NCBI GenBank assembly: GCA_038078755.1
Contig: JBBTSQ010000028.1
Location: 1-64,000 of the forward strand
Length of the DNA: 64,000 nt
Origin: JBBTSQ01 sp038078755
GTDB taxonomy: Bacteria; Patescibacteriota; Minisyncoccia; Phycocordibacterales; JBAYGS01
Reading direction: 5' to 3'
A program made the position numbers and the translations under genes. This document shows positions 57,921 to 64,000 of the stretch, piece by piece; position 1 is the stretch's first letter; every line of letters starts with the position of its first letter. The notes under the pieces were generated by a model. That model saw only the letters and a program-made list of their open reading frames with translations. It searched no databases and was not told the origin of the DNA.

Positions 57921-58523
57921 GAGTCCACTAATATAAGTATAACTTTTTTTAACTAAAAATCAATTCAGGTGTTAATAACCTTAGTTCTGAAATGATAATG
58001 TTGGGAAAAGTTCCAGAATACCGCCAAACTGCAAATCGCTTTTAATTCTAGTCCAATTTGCAGTTCTGAATGCGTCCACTGTACGGAGCCCAAAAAATTG
58101 CCGTCTGGCAATTTTTTTGTGGCTTGGAATCGGACCAGGAAGGGGTCGGGAAACCTATGGTTTCCCGTGGAGTGAGTATGTGTGGGACACATACGCAAGA
58201 CCGGAGCGCGACGGCGCGAGGAGGGGTCGCAGACTTTTTCAGCAGAAAAAGATCTGTGACAAATACGAGTCTTCGAGCGTTAGAAACCGACGGTTTCTAA
58301 AGAGCGACGAGGTATCGAGGAGCGAGTGAGATCCCAAGCCACGGAGCCCAAAAAATTGCCGAGAGGCAATTTTTTATATATGTATACTTTCTACTTCATA
58401 CTTTTTACTTTATTTCGACGAGCGAGAAGCGTGTGGGAATGTCTGCATTCACACAACGTTCGAGTCGAAGTCGAAATAACAGGCAACTGTTTTTTGTTCT
58501 CGTTGCTTGTTATACTTCTTCAT
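57921..58523. repeat. Right end of the mobile element with hairpin-chain element, copy B
   Basis: This 600-bp stretch has no convincing gene. A 21-bp direct repeat starting ACGGAGCCCAAAAAATTGCC occurs at 58083-58103 and 58341-58361, each followed by a terminator-like hairpin (TTGCC/GGCAA). Between them, 58119-58342 is bounded by GTGGCTTGG/CCAAGCCAC. It contains GGGGTCGGGAAACC..GGTTTCCCGTGG, TATGTGT/ACACATA, GCGC/GCGC, CTTTTTC/GAAAAAG and TTAGAAACCG/CGGTTTCTAA hairpins, and AAAGAGCGACGAGG. The variable-stem repeat, copy 2, lies at 58413-58475 (minus). A GTATAAAG-like word repeat lies at 58384-58412. Confidence 0.8.
58330..58348 (+). other. Right attachment site (tRNA-Asn 3' end copy)
   Basis: The 19 bp GATCCCAAGCCACGGAGCC match tRNA-Asn 48634-48652 exactly. 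The flanking bases differ, so the repeat ends here. A terminator hairpin follows at 58350-58375 and is probably the original tRNA-Asn terminator. Confidence 0.85.
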
Positions 58524-58754
58524 ATGTATCTCAAATTGAAAGTCATTCCCAACTCCAAAAAAGAAACTTTCACCAAAATCTCAGATGACCATTTTGAAAT
58601 CAGGGTGACCGAGCCGGCAGAACAGAATCGGGCGAATACGCGAGTGCTTGCCCTTTTGCGAGCACACTTTGGCGGTCAAGCGAAAGCGATGCGGATTGTG
58701 AGTGGTCATCACTCGCCCTCAAAGATTATTTCGGTCGATATTGCGGGTGAGTGA
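58524..58754 (+). CDS. DUF167 (YggU-type) protein
   Basis: I place the start at ATG 58524 (MYLKLKVIPNSKKETF), because the open frame upstream runs into repeat sequence. The 76-residue protein matches DUF167 through VIPNSKKE, EIRVTEPAEQNRANTRVLAL and the final IVSGHHSPSKIISV. The family fold is known but its function is not. TATACT lies at 58511-58516, 7 bp before the ATG, implying a leaderless transcript. The gene is outside the mobile element. Confidence 0.88.
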   Translation: MYLKLKVIPNSKKETFTKISDDHFEIRVTEPAEQNRANTRVLALLRAHFGGQAKAMRIVSGHHSPSKIISVDIAGE

Positions 58755-58854
58755 GTTTGTTTCTTGTGTATCGTTTTGTTATACTAATGGGAGAGGATTA
58801 TTGTATTTGCAGAGAATACCCTGTCCTCTGCTCTGGGGATTTTCTGCAAGACTA

Positions 58855-58945
58855 GATAGAAGTCGGCGGAGCCGACCCTTCTACAAAAAAGTTTTCCCCG
58901 AGCCTTACCTAACCCAGCCCTCGTCTGCGAGGGAGAAGTTGGGCT
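58855..58945. repeat. Hairpin pair between the DUF167 and HPF genes
   Basis: TAGAAG-CGGC-GGA-GCCG-CTTCTA (58855-58883, interior mismatches) is followed by CCCTCG..CGAGGG and CCCA..TGGG pairs up to about 58945. No T tract follows, and no gene lies in the 237-bp interval. Confidence 0.55.
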
Positions 58946-58991
58946 CTGGGGATGGGACGAGGCAAAACTTTATCAATTAATTCTTAATCCT

Positions 58992-59372
58992 ATGAAAACA
59001 AACGTAAAAGCCACGCAGATGGAGCTTACGAGCGCCATTTCAGATTATTTGAGTAAGCGTTTGTCGGCACTCGATAAATTTGTCGACCCCACCGATGATT
59101 CAGCGATGTGTTATGTCGAAGTGGGGAAGGTGAGTCATCACCATAAATCTGGCGATGTGTTTCGGGCAGAGATCAATCTACATCTCGGAGGCAAGAGTTT
59201 TCGGGCGGAAGCAGAGGAGTCTGATCTATATGCGGCGATTGATGTGGTCAAAGACGAAATGATTGCCGAATTACGCACGCACAAGACAAAACAGCACAAT
59301 CTGCTTCGTCGGGGCGGTCAGAAGATCAAACAGATGTTTAAGCAGTGGACAGGAAATGAAACTGAAGAATAG
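58992..59372 (+). CDS. hpf: Ribosome hibernation promoting factor
   Basis: HPF binds the decoding centre of idle ribosomes and protects them. The 126-residue protein has the HPF/RaiA N-terminal fold: TSAISDYLSKRLSALDKFV, HHKSGDVFRAEINLHLGGKS and DLYAAIDVVKDEMIAEL. It lacks the long-form C-terminal dimer domain and has a short basic tail (RGGQKIKQMFKQW), so it is a short form. No Shine-Dalgarno sequence or obvious promoter was recognised. Confidence 0.93.
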   Translation: MKTNVKATQMELTSAISDYLSKRLSALDKFVDPTDDSAMCYVEVGKVSHHHKSGDVFRAEINLHLGGKSFRAEAEESDLYAAIDVVKDEMIAELRTHKTKQHNLLRRGGQKIKQMFKQWTGNETEE

Positions 59373-59405
59373 CGTTGTTACTAGTGTATAATTTATAGTA
59401 TCCGT

Positions 59406-60038
59406 ATGTCACATAATGCGACTATCATTTGGGCGGTTATCGGTATCATTGTATTAGGGTTGTTTATCGGTATGTATCGCCCCAACAAACAGACGACTAC
59501 TTCAAACGTAACCACAACAGACACCATGACTACACCAACACCATCATCTGATATTAAAAAACCGACCGGTATCATTCTCCATACTACTTCTGGCGACATT
59601 GAAATCGCTTTTTTCACCGATAAGGCGCCAAAGACAGTGGAAAATTTCGTCACCTTGTCGAAAAATAATTTTTATAACGATACCAAGTTTCATCGAGTGA
59701 TCAAGGGCTTTATGATCCAAGGTGGGGATCCGCTTTCAAAGGGTGATGACAAGACACTGTATGGGCGAGGTGGTCCGGGCTATGCCTTTGCCGATGAATT
59801 TAATGATGAAAAGCTCGTGCGAGGAGTGTTGGCAATGGCCAACTCTGGTCCAAATACCAACGGCTCTCAATTTTTCATTGTGACCGCTGCTTCAACCCCA
59901 TGGCTTGATGGCAAACATACCGCTTTTGGTAAGGTGGTAAAAGGGATGGATATTGTTGATCGAATTGAAAACGTGCGAACTGGTCAAAATGATATTCCGG
60001 AGACGGCGATTGTGGTGAAGTCGGTTGAAATAAGATAG
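59406..60038 (+). CDS. Membrane-anchored cyclophilin (peptidyl-prolyl isomerase)
   Basis: The enzyme speeds proline isomerisation during folding of exported proteins. A TM anchor occupies residues about 8-24 and a Thr-rich spacer follows to residue 50. The catalytic cyclophilin domain has FHRVIKGFMIQGGD (catalytic Arg, residues about 97-110), the GNGPGYAFADEF-like YGRGGPGYAFADEF, MANSGPNTNGSQFFI and HTAFGKVVKGMDIV. It is thus a secreted-side PPIase on the membrane. The probable -10 box lies 6-10 bp before the ATG. Confidence 0.95.
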   Translation: MSHNATIIWAVIGIIVLGLFIGMYRPNKQTTTSNVTTTDTMTTPTPSSDIKKPTGIILHTTSGDIEIAFFTDKAPKTVENFVTLSKNNFYNDTKFHRVIKGFMIQGGDPLSKGDDKTLYGRGGPGYAFADEFNDEKLVRGVLAMANSGPNTNGSQFFIVTAASTPWLDGKHTAFGKVVKGMDIVDRIENVRTGQNDIPETAIVVKSVEIR

Positions 60039-60333
60039 AAACCAGACTCATAATTCAAGAATTAAGACTTGAGATTTATGACTCATGATTCAGGATGTAT
60101 GAATTATGATTTCCTAAAACTCCTGAAAATCGCAAGGTGATTTTCAGGAGTTTTAGGAGAACGCCCAGCACCTTTAGTCCAAAGGTGCTGGGCGTCAAAA
60201 AACGGCCCTGCTAAGGCACGTTACGAAATTAACGGCTCACTGGTTTCCTTGGAAAACCAGTGAGCCGTTAAAACCAAGCCTCCTTCTTCTTGTCTTATTG
60301 TAAATCGTTAGTTGTGCGTTGTTAGTTTTTCCT
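60039..60333. repeat. Word repeat, hairpins and box-plus-hairpin repeat, copy 3
   Basis: GACTCAT/GATTCAT-type words run 60046-60110. Then come AAAACTCCTGAAAATC/GATTTTCAGGAGTTTT (60115-60153) and CGCCCAGCACCTTT/AAAGGTGCTGGGCG (60162-60196). The box GGCACGTTACGAAATTAACG (60215-60234) leads into CGGCTCACTGGTTT/AAACCAGTGAGCCG (60233-60267). TTAGTTGT words follow to about 60330. No gene is present. Confidence 0.75.
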
Positions 60334-61050
60334 CTAAGTTGGATTGACCGGTGTGTGTTTGATACTGTCGATCACTTTATTCATATCATCGGTGATGGTG
60401 TACAGGTGTGTATCGGACGGGGCAATAGCGTGATGGTGTTCGAGTACATTTTTCTTGATGAAGCCGTCAAGTGGTCTCCAGAAATCTTCACCAATCAAAA
60501 TAATCGGCATCGGGGGGATTTTGTGCGTCTGGATAAGGGTGACTAGTTCAAAAAATTCATCAAGCGTCCCATAACCACCGGGGAAAAAGATGTACGCTTC
60601 AGCAGCGAAAGACAAGACGACTTTTCTGGCGAAAAAGTAATGAAATTCAATAGTATCTTTTACGTACGGGTTTGAGGCTTGTTCTTTGGGCAGTTTAATA
60701 AGCAGTCCGACTGAATCACCGCCGGCATCGTAGGCTCCTCGGTTGGCTGCTTCCATAATACCCGGTCCACCACCAGTCACTACTGCGTATCCCAGCTCCT
60801 CGACAATCTTTTTTGCAAGGGTATATGCTTGGTCATAATGTACATTGCCTTGAGCAGTTCGAGCCGATCCGAAAAAAGTGACTGATCGGGGGTATTTTCG
60901 GATAAACGCGAATCCGTCTGAAAATTCTTCGGCAATGGTGGCGAGGCGTTTCTGTTCGGTCTCAAGCAAGCCGTCCATCATATGCTTGAAATTGACACAG
61001 GTGATGGGCAATTGGTGTTCAGGGACGTTGAGCTGTAATTTTTTATGCAT
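60334..61050 (-). CDS. LOG-family nucleoside 5'-monophosphate phosphoribohydrolase
   Basis: The protein is a lysine-decarboxylase-like (LOG/TIGR00730) enzyme that cleaves the base from nucleoside monophosphates. The motifs are VTFFGSARTAQG, VVTGGGPGIMEAANRGAYD and IFFPGGYGTLDEFFELVTL (the PGGxGTxxE signature). I choose ATG 61050 (MHKKLQL). The open frame starts 9 codons earlier at 61077, but there the DNA is a promoter: TTGCTC-17 bp-TACAAT, ending about 7 bp before 61050. The transcript is therefore nearly leaderless. Confidence 0.92.
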   Translation of the reverse strand: MHKKLQLNVPEHQLPITCVNFKHMMDGLLETEQKRLATIAEEFSDGFAFIRKYPRSVTFFGSARTAQGNVHYDQAYTLAKKIVEELGYAVVTGGGPGIMEAANRGAYDAGGDSVGLLIKLPKEQASNPYVKDTIEFHYFFARKVVLSFAAEAYIFFPGGYGTLDEFFELVTLIQTHKIPPMPIILIGEDFWRPLDGFIKKNVLEHHHAIAPSDTHLYTITDDMNKVIDSIKHTPVNPT

Positions 61051-61142
61051 GTGTCTATTGTAAGATAGCATGCGCACTCGAGCAAGCCGAGTTGTGATGT
61101 GTTATACTAGTTGATGTATATAGTAGTCTAATAATTAATACG

Positions 61143-61319
61143 ATGATGCATATAACTCAAAGAGAAAAAATTGTGGTAGTAGTGGCGGTGGTCGCGGCGG
61201 CGTTGATTTTTACTATCGGTAGATGGTATTGGTATCAGGCGGATGTGATGAATGCGATTGAGGCGGGATATGTGAGTGAGAATGGCGCCGGAGAATTAAA
61301 AGTGACGGTTGGGGAGTAA
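61143..61319 (+). CDS. Small membrane protein (58 aa)
   Basis: The ORF runs from ATG 61143 to TAA 61317-61319. One TM segment (residues about 9-26, KIVVVVAVVAAALIFTIG) is followed by an RWYWYQ interface and an acidic tail ending in LKVTVGE. TATACT lies upstream near 61103. It has no recognised family. Single-TM small proteins are common in CPR genomes. Confidence 0.6.
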   Translation: MMHITQREKIVVVVAVVAAALIFTIGRWYWYQADVMNAIEAGYVSENGAGELKVTVGE

Positions 61320-61378
61320 GGGAAGATAGACGACAGAACACAGAATACAGACAGGAAAAGTAAAAAGAGGGGCGGCGC

Positions 61379-61388
61379 NNNNNNNNNN
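61379..61388. other. Assembly gap (10 N)
   Basis: The gap follows GGGGCGGCGC and directly precedes the stop codon of the 61389 gene. Confidence 0.95.
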
Positions 61389-61568
61389 TCATGGTGCTTG
61401 AGAATTAAATAATTGCTGCAAATAACTTTGTGTGGGAGTAAAGCCCGTACCTCTTAACTGCGGCGTTTGCGGACGTTCCAAAAAACGAATACCAAATGTT
61501 CCACCGATTAAAGCCACAAGTCCCCATACCGCAACCATCACAAATAATCCGATGATGCCCCATATCAT
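61389..61568 (-). CDS. Small membrane protein (59 aa)
   Basis: I place the start at ATG 61568 (MIWGIIGLFVMVAVWGLVAL), because GGGGAGG lies about 6 nt before it. The longer open frame to 61634 would overlap the start of tgt. One TM segment (residues about 2-24) is followed by a short polar tail. No family is recognised. It is divergent from tgt. Confidence 0.7.
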   Translation of the reverse strand: MIWGIIGLFVMVAVWGLVALIGGTFGIRFLERPQTPQLRGTGFTPTQSYLQQLFNSQAP

Positions 61569-61623
61569 TATCTGCCTCCCCTCTTTCCGTTTATCGTGTT
61601 TACTGTTACTGTAGTGTCTACAT

Positions 61624-62877
61624 ATGCCCGCCATTTCATTTACTATTCAAAAAAAGCTTTCCGGCGCCCTCGGTCGGGCGGGGAAAATTGACACTCCGCA
61701 CGGCGTTATCAATACGCCCGCTTTTATCGTGGTAGGCACCAAAGCGACGGTGAAAGCATTGACCCCCGAGCAAGTCAAAGACCTTGGTGCTCAAGCGGTA
61801 CTCGCCAACACCTATCATCTTTACCTTGAGCCCGGAGAAAAAATAATGAAAGCATCCGGTGGATTGCACAAAATAATGAATTGGTCAGGACCGACATTTA
61901 CTGACTCAGGCGGTTTTCAGGCATTTTCGCTCGGGGTCGCGTTTGGTAAGAAAATCAGTAAACTTTCGAAAGGCGAATCAAACGGATTTGAATCAGAAGA
62001 AAAAGAAACTTCCGTGCGAAGCGAGGGGTTGTCACCAATGGCAAAAATTACCGAAGACGGTGTGTTGTTTAAGTCGTATCGAGACGGCAGTGAACATTTT
62101 TTCTCTCCAGAAAAATCGATGGAAATTCAAAACAACATTGGAGCGGACATTATTTTTGCTTTTGATGAGTGTACTTCGCCAACCGCCGATAAAGAATATC
62201 AAAAATCAGCGATGGATCGGACCCATCGGTGGGCGAAGCGATCTCTGGATCGACACATCGAGCTTCAAAAAGAGTTGCAAGCGGAAGGTAAACCGCCAAT
62301 CGCCCTTTTTGGTGTCGTACAAGGCGGACGATTCGAGGATTTACGGATTGAGAGTGCTAAAACTATCGGTGCGATGGACTTTGATGGCTTCGGTATTGGT
62401 GGGTCATTTGATAAGCAGGATATTGGTACGGCGGTGTCGTGGGTAAACCGCGTTTTGCCAGAAGGAAAGCCAAGGCATTTGCTCGGCATCGGTGAGCCGG
62501 AAGATTTTTTCCTCGCGATTGAAAATGGATGTGATACCTTTGATTGTGTGGCACCGACACGAATCGCTCGAAACGGTACGCTCTACACTAAGCACGGAAA
62601 AATCCATATTGATAATGCAGAGTTTCGAGAAAAATATGAGCCGATTGAAAAAGACTGTACCTGCTACGCCTGCAAACACTATACCGCCGCGTACATTGGT
62701 TATCTTTCTCGCACCAAAGAATTGTTGGCGCATACACTTACCTCGATTCACAACCTCTATTTTATTGTCCATTTGGTTGAGGATATTCGTCAGTCATTAC
62801 TCAATGATACATTTTACGAATTTAAAAAAAGTTTTCTTGCACAGTATATCAAAAAAGATGCTGTGGAAAACAAGTAG
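61624..62877 (+). CDS. tgt: Queuine tRNA-ribosyltransferase
   Basis: Tgt exchanges the wobble guanine for a queuosine precursor in tRNAs with GTN anticodons (Asn, Asp, His, Tyr). Conserved parts are INTPAFIVVGTKATVKALTP, NTYHLYLEPGE, FTDSGGFQAFSLG with the general-acid Asp near residue 97, EKSMEIQNNIGADIIFAFDE and the nucleophile region GFGIGGSFDK. The Zn ligands are CTCYAC near residues 345-350 and a later His. About 33 residues (about 105-138, FGKKISKLSKGESNGF onwards) form an insertion relative to E. coli Tgt. It lies between FSLG and KITEDGVLF. Start at ATG 61624, no Shine-Dalgarno sequence. Confidence 0.96.
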   Translation: MPAISFTIQKKLSGALGRAGKIDTPHGVINTPAFIVVGTKATVKALTPEQVKDLGAQAVLANTYHLYLEPGEKIMKASGGLHKIMNWSGPTFTDSGGFQAFSLGVAFGKKISKLSKGESNGFESEEKETSVRSEGLSPMAKITEDGVLFKSYRDGSEHFFSPEKSMEIQNNIGADIIFAFDECTSPTADKEYQKSAMDRTHRWAKRSLDRHIELQKELQAEGKPPIALFGVVQGGRFEDLRIESAKTIGAMDFDGFGIGGSFDKQDIGTAVSWVNRVLPEGKPRHLLGIGEPEDFFLAIENGCDTFDCVAPTRIARNGTLYTKHGKIHIDNAEFREKYEPIEKDCTCYACKHYTAAYIGYLSRTKELLAHTLTSIHNLYFIVHLVEDIRQSLLNDTFYEFKKSFLAQYIKKDAVENK

Positions 62878-63019
62878 CGCAAAAGGAGGCTTTGGTATAC
62901 ACTTATCTGTACCTATGCATTTCGTCAGTTCAAAGCTTCATACCTTTATTGTGATTCCCTCGCCTTATCGAGGATTCATTTGTGGTGTGAAGTAGACGAT
63001 ATTCTCTCCTTAACACTAG

Positions 63020-63050
63020 AAACGAGTCCTCGAAAGAGGGCTCGTTTTGC
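63020..63050 (+). terminator. Terminator after tgt
   Basis: AACGAG-T-CCTC pairs with GAGG-G-CTCGTT around GAAA, and TTTT follows. Confidence 0.7.
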
Positions 63051-63114
63051 GTCTAGTCCGTGTGGATTAGAAGATGCGCAAAAGCAACACAGTTCTTTAG
63101 AAAAGAAAAAAGTT

Positions 63115-63459
63115 ATGACAACTCATCTGTTGGATTCAACCGCGTTTGTCGATGGTGCAATTCCCGCGCCCATTGTCGGTCAAATCTACCGTACCAAACA
63201 ATGCGAGACTCTCGCGTCCGCAATACACGGTCAGACTGGGTGGAAAGTGATTGCCCTTAAAAATGGTAGTCCTGTGTTTGATCTGGTTGTGTTTTACGGC
63301 AAAATTACCCCGGGTCGCTGGCTCACTTTGGAAGAGCAGAAAAATCTCAAGAGTGAACGTGCCAAAGCGTGGTGGACGGTGAATGGCTCAGCTGAACGTA
63401 TGAAGCGGGTGGATCGTCTGACCGATTGGGTCAGGGGGAATCGGTGGTTGCCGGTGTAA
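63115..63459 (+). CDS. Hypothetical protein (114 aa)
   Basis: I place the start at ATG 63115 (MTTHLLDSTAFVDGAI). The open frame extends upstream through the terminator at 63020, which is unlikely to be coding. The protein is mixed alpha/beta with a Trp-rich C-terminal half (GRWLTLEEQKNLKSERAKAW). No signal peptide or membrane segment is visible. I recognise no family. Confidence 0.65.
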   Translation: MTTHLLDSTAFVDGAIPAPIVGQIYRTKQCETLASAIHGQTGWKVIALKNGSPVFDLVVFYGKITPGRWLTLEEQKNLKSERAKAWWTVNGSAERMKRVDRLTDWVRGNRWLPV

Positions 63460-63533
63460 TGGTGGCTAGATTGCGAATAGGCTCTTAATCTGCTAGCATT
63501 AATCTCGGAACTGTTTTTTACTGTCTTTGTTTT

Positions 63534-63731
63534 ATGAGTGTACGAGTTGTTTCTCTTGATGCCGATTCTCACCATTGTGATCCGGCTTGCACCAATACAC
63601 AATGTCCGTGCCGCATTCGTGCGGTAAATATGGATACGGTGCTTTCTGCCTTGCAAGCCGATGATCCTTCTGGTGGATTTCCTTGCTTGAGTCTCGCGGT
63701 GGTAGGCCTTGAGCCTAACGGTGCTTCGTAG
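63534..63731 (+). CDS. Small cysteine-rich hypothetical protein (65 aa)
   Basis: The 65-residue protein has five Cys, four of them as HCDPACTNTQCPCRIR in the first half. That layout could bind a metal, though it fits no family I know. A strong terminator follows within 15 bp, which supports it as a real gene. No Shine-Dalgarno sequence is evident. Confidence 0.6.
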   Translation: MSVRVVSLDADSHHCDPACTNTQCPCRIRAVNMDTVLSALQADDPSGGFPCLSLAVVGLEPNGAS

Positions 63732-63743
63732 TCATTTCTTTTC

Positions 63744-63787
63744 AAGCCCCAATTTCGACGTAGTCGTCGGAATTGGGGCTTTTTTTC
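63744..63787 (+). terminator. Terminator of the 63534 gene
   Basis: AAGCCCCAATT pairs with AATTGGGGCTT, with a nested CGAC/GTCG pair, and a T tract follows. Confidence 0.9.
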
Positions 63788-63796
63788 ACCATGAGA

Positions 63797-63842
63797 CCCC
63801 ATACATCTATTATACGCATATGCGTATAATAGATGTATGGGG
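63797..63842. repeat. Perfect 46-bp palindrome
   Basis: The arms begin CCCCATACATCTATTATACG and pair exactly over 23 bp with no loop. It lies between the terminator at 63744 and another hairpin before uvrB. Confidence 0.9.
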
Positions 63843-63873
63843 CTAAGTCTACCTATATTTATCAAGCTATTTT

Positions 63874-63916
63874 AAAGGCTATCTTTGATGACCCCGTCGT
63901 CAAAGATAGCCTTTTA
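63874..63916. terminator. Hairpin before uvrB
   Basis: AAAGGCTATCTTTGA pairs with TCAAAGATAGCCTTT, followed by T. It is strong enough to terminate incoming transcription. Confidence 0.7.
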
Positions 63917-63945
63917 TAGTGGTTTTGTTGTATAGTACCTCGGAT

Positions 63946-64000
63946 ATGTCGACATTTACTCTCAAAACCGAATACCAGCCCGCGGGCGATCAACCTAAAG
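63946..64000 (+). CDS. uvrB: Excinuclease ABC subunit B, first 18 residues (rest outside window)
   Basis: The visible residues MSTFTLKTEYQPAGDQPK match the start of UvrB, whose N-terminus carries the conserved PAGDQPxAI motif before the Walker A region. UvrB verifies DNA damage and forms the pre-incision complex in nucleotide excision repair. TATAGT at 63931-63936 lies 9 bp before the ATG, which suggests a near-leaderless transcript. The rest of the gene lies past the window edge. Confidence 0.85.
   Translation, partial: MSTFTLKTEYQPAGDQPK

Larger units (their letters stand above)
48634..58348. mobile_element. Integrated mobile element in tRNA-Asn with type III restriction-modification
   Basis: A 19-bp direct repeat, GATCCCAAGCCACGGAGCC, occurs at 48634-48652 (inside tRNA-Asn) and again at 58330-58348. 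Between them lie an integrase, res, mod, an HTH excisionase-like gene, a replication-initiator-like gene, two orphans and a DUF3800 gene, all AT-rich. This matches the layout of an integrative element or integrated plasmid using tRNA-Asn as its site. No conjugation genes are present, so it would have to be mobilised by others or be an integrated plasmid. Confidence 0.85.

Noticed and set aside
57965..58198. Minus-strand 77-codon frame at the right end of the mobile element
   Set aside because: It overlaps the tRNA-like repeat and terminator and has no start signals or family similarity.
58070..58300. Open frames of 70-76 codons through hairpin element B (GVGKPMVSRG reading)
   Set aside because: They translate the palindromic repeat itself. 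Two frames are open at once and stems, not codons, are conserved between copies.

Overview
The window looks like a scaffolded metagenome contig from a Candidate Phyla Radiation (Patescibacteria), most likely Parcubacteria-type, bacterium. It has a small housekeeping gene set (S16, TrmD, RpoB, RpoC, DnaG, RpoD, HisS, TypA, Tgt, EngB, HPF, UvrB), many short orphan proteins, no biosynthetic operons, and few Shine-Dalgarno sites. Four runs of exactly 10 N mark assembly joins. The lineage is inferred from gene content and style; no rRNA is present to confirm it.

Layout. 1-4.4 kb: RNase R (cut by the window edge), S16, a KH protein, TrmD and orphan genes with their own promoters and terminators. 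4.4-14.7 kb: one co-directional block rpoB-rpoC-dnaG-rpoD behind a long leader. 14.8-17.1 kb: an AT-rich island (DUF4145-like, GIY-YIG/DUF4357-like, DinD-like). 17.1-32 kb: a UvrD-type helicase-nuclease, redox and metal-transport genes, HisS, a TruB paralogue broken by a gap, an RRM protein and TypA. 32-48.5 kb: a MacAB-like exporter (adaptor, permease, ATPase), an ECF sigma factor, TruB, an ArsR regulator with flanking operator-like palindromes, TlyA, asparaginase, an MFS transporter, a secreted coiled-coil protein, a molybdopterin oxidoreductase with a flavin reductase, and EngB. 48.6-58.35 kb: an integrated mobile element in tRNA-Asn. It carries a serine recombinase, a type III restriction-modification pair, an excisionase-like HTH protein, a putative replication initiator, two orphans and a DUF3800 protein, and is bounded by a 19-bp direct repeat of the tRNA 3' end. 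58.4-64 kb: DUF167, HPF, cyclophilin, LOG, Tgt, orphans and the start of uvrB.

The most unusual content is intergenic. Several repeat families share one plan: conserved short linkers joining hairpins whose stems differ between copies but still pair. One family lies at 30.39-30.53 kb, inserted at a duplicated typA 5' end, and at 58.12-58.34 kb, at the duplicated tRNA-Asn 3' end. In both places the outer arms resemble the neighbouring gene. A second family lies at 42.94-43.01 and 58.41-58.48 kb. A third, a conserved box followed by a hairpin, lies at 20.09, 36.64 and 60.22 kb. Degenerate short-word repeats also occur between genes, and similar words appear inside trmD and hisS. Many promoters place the -10 box 6-12 nt before the start codon, which suggests leaderless mRNAs.
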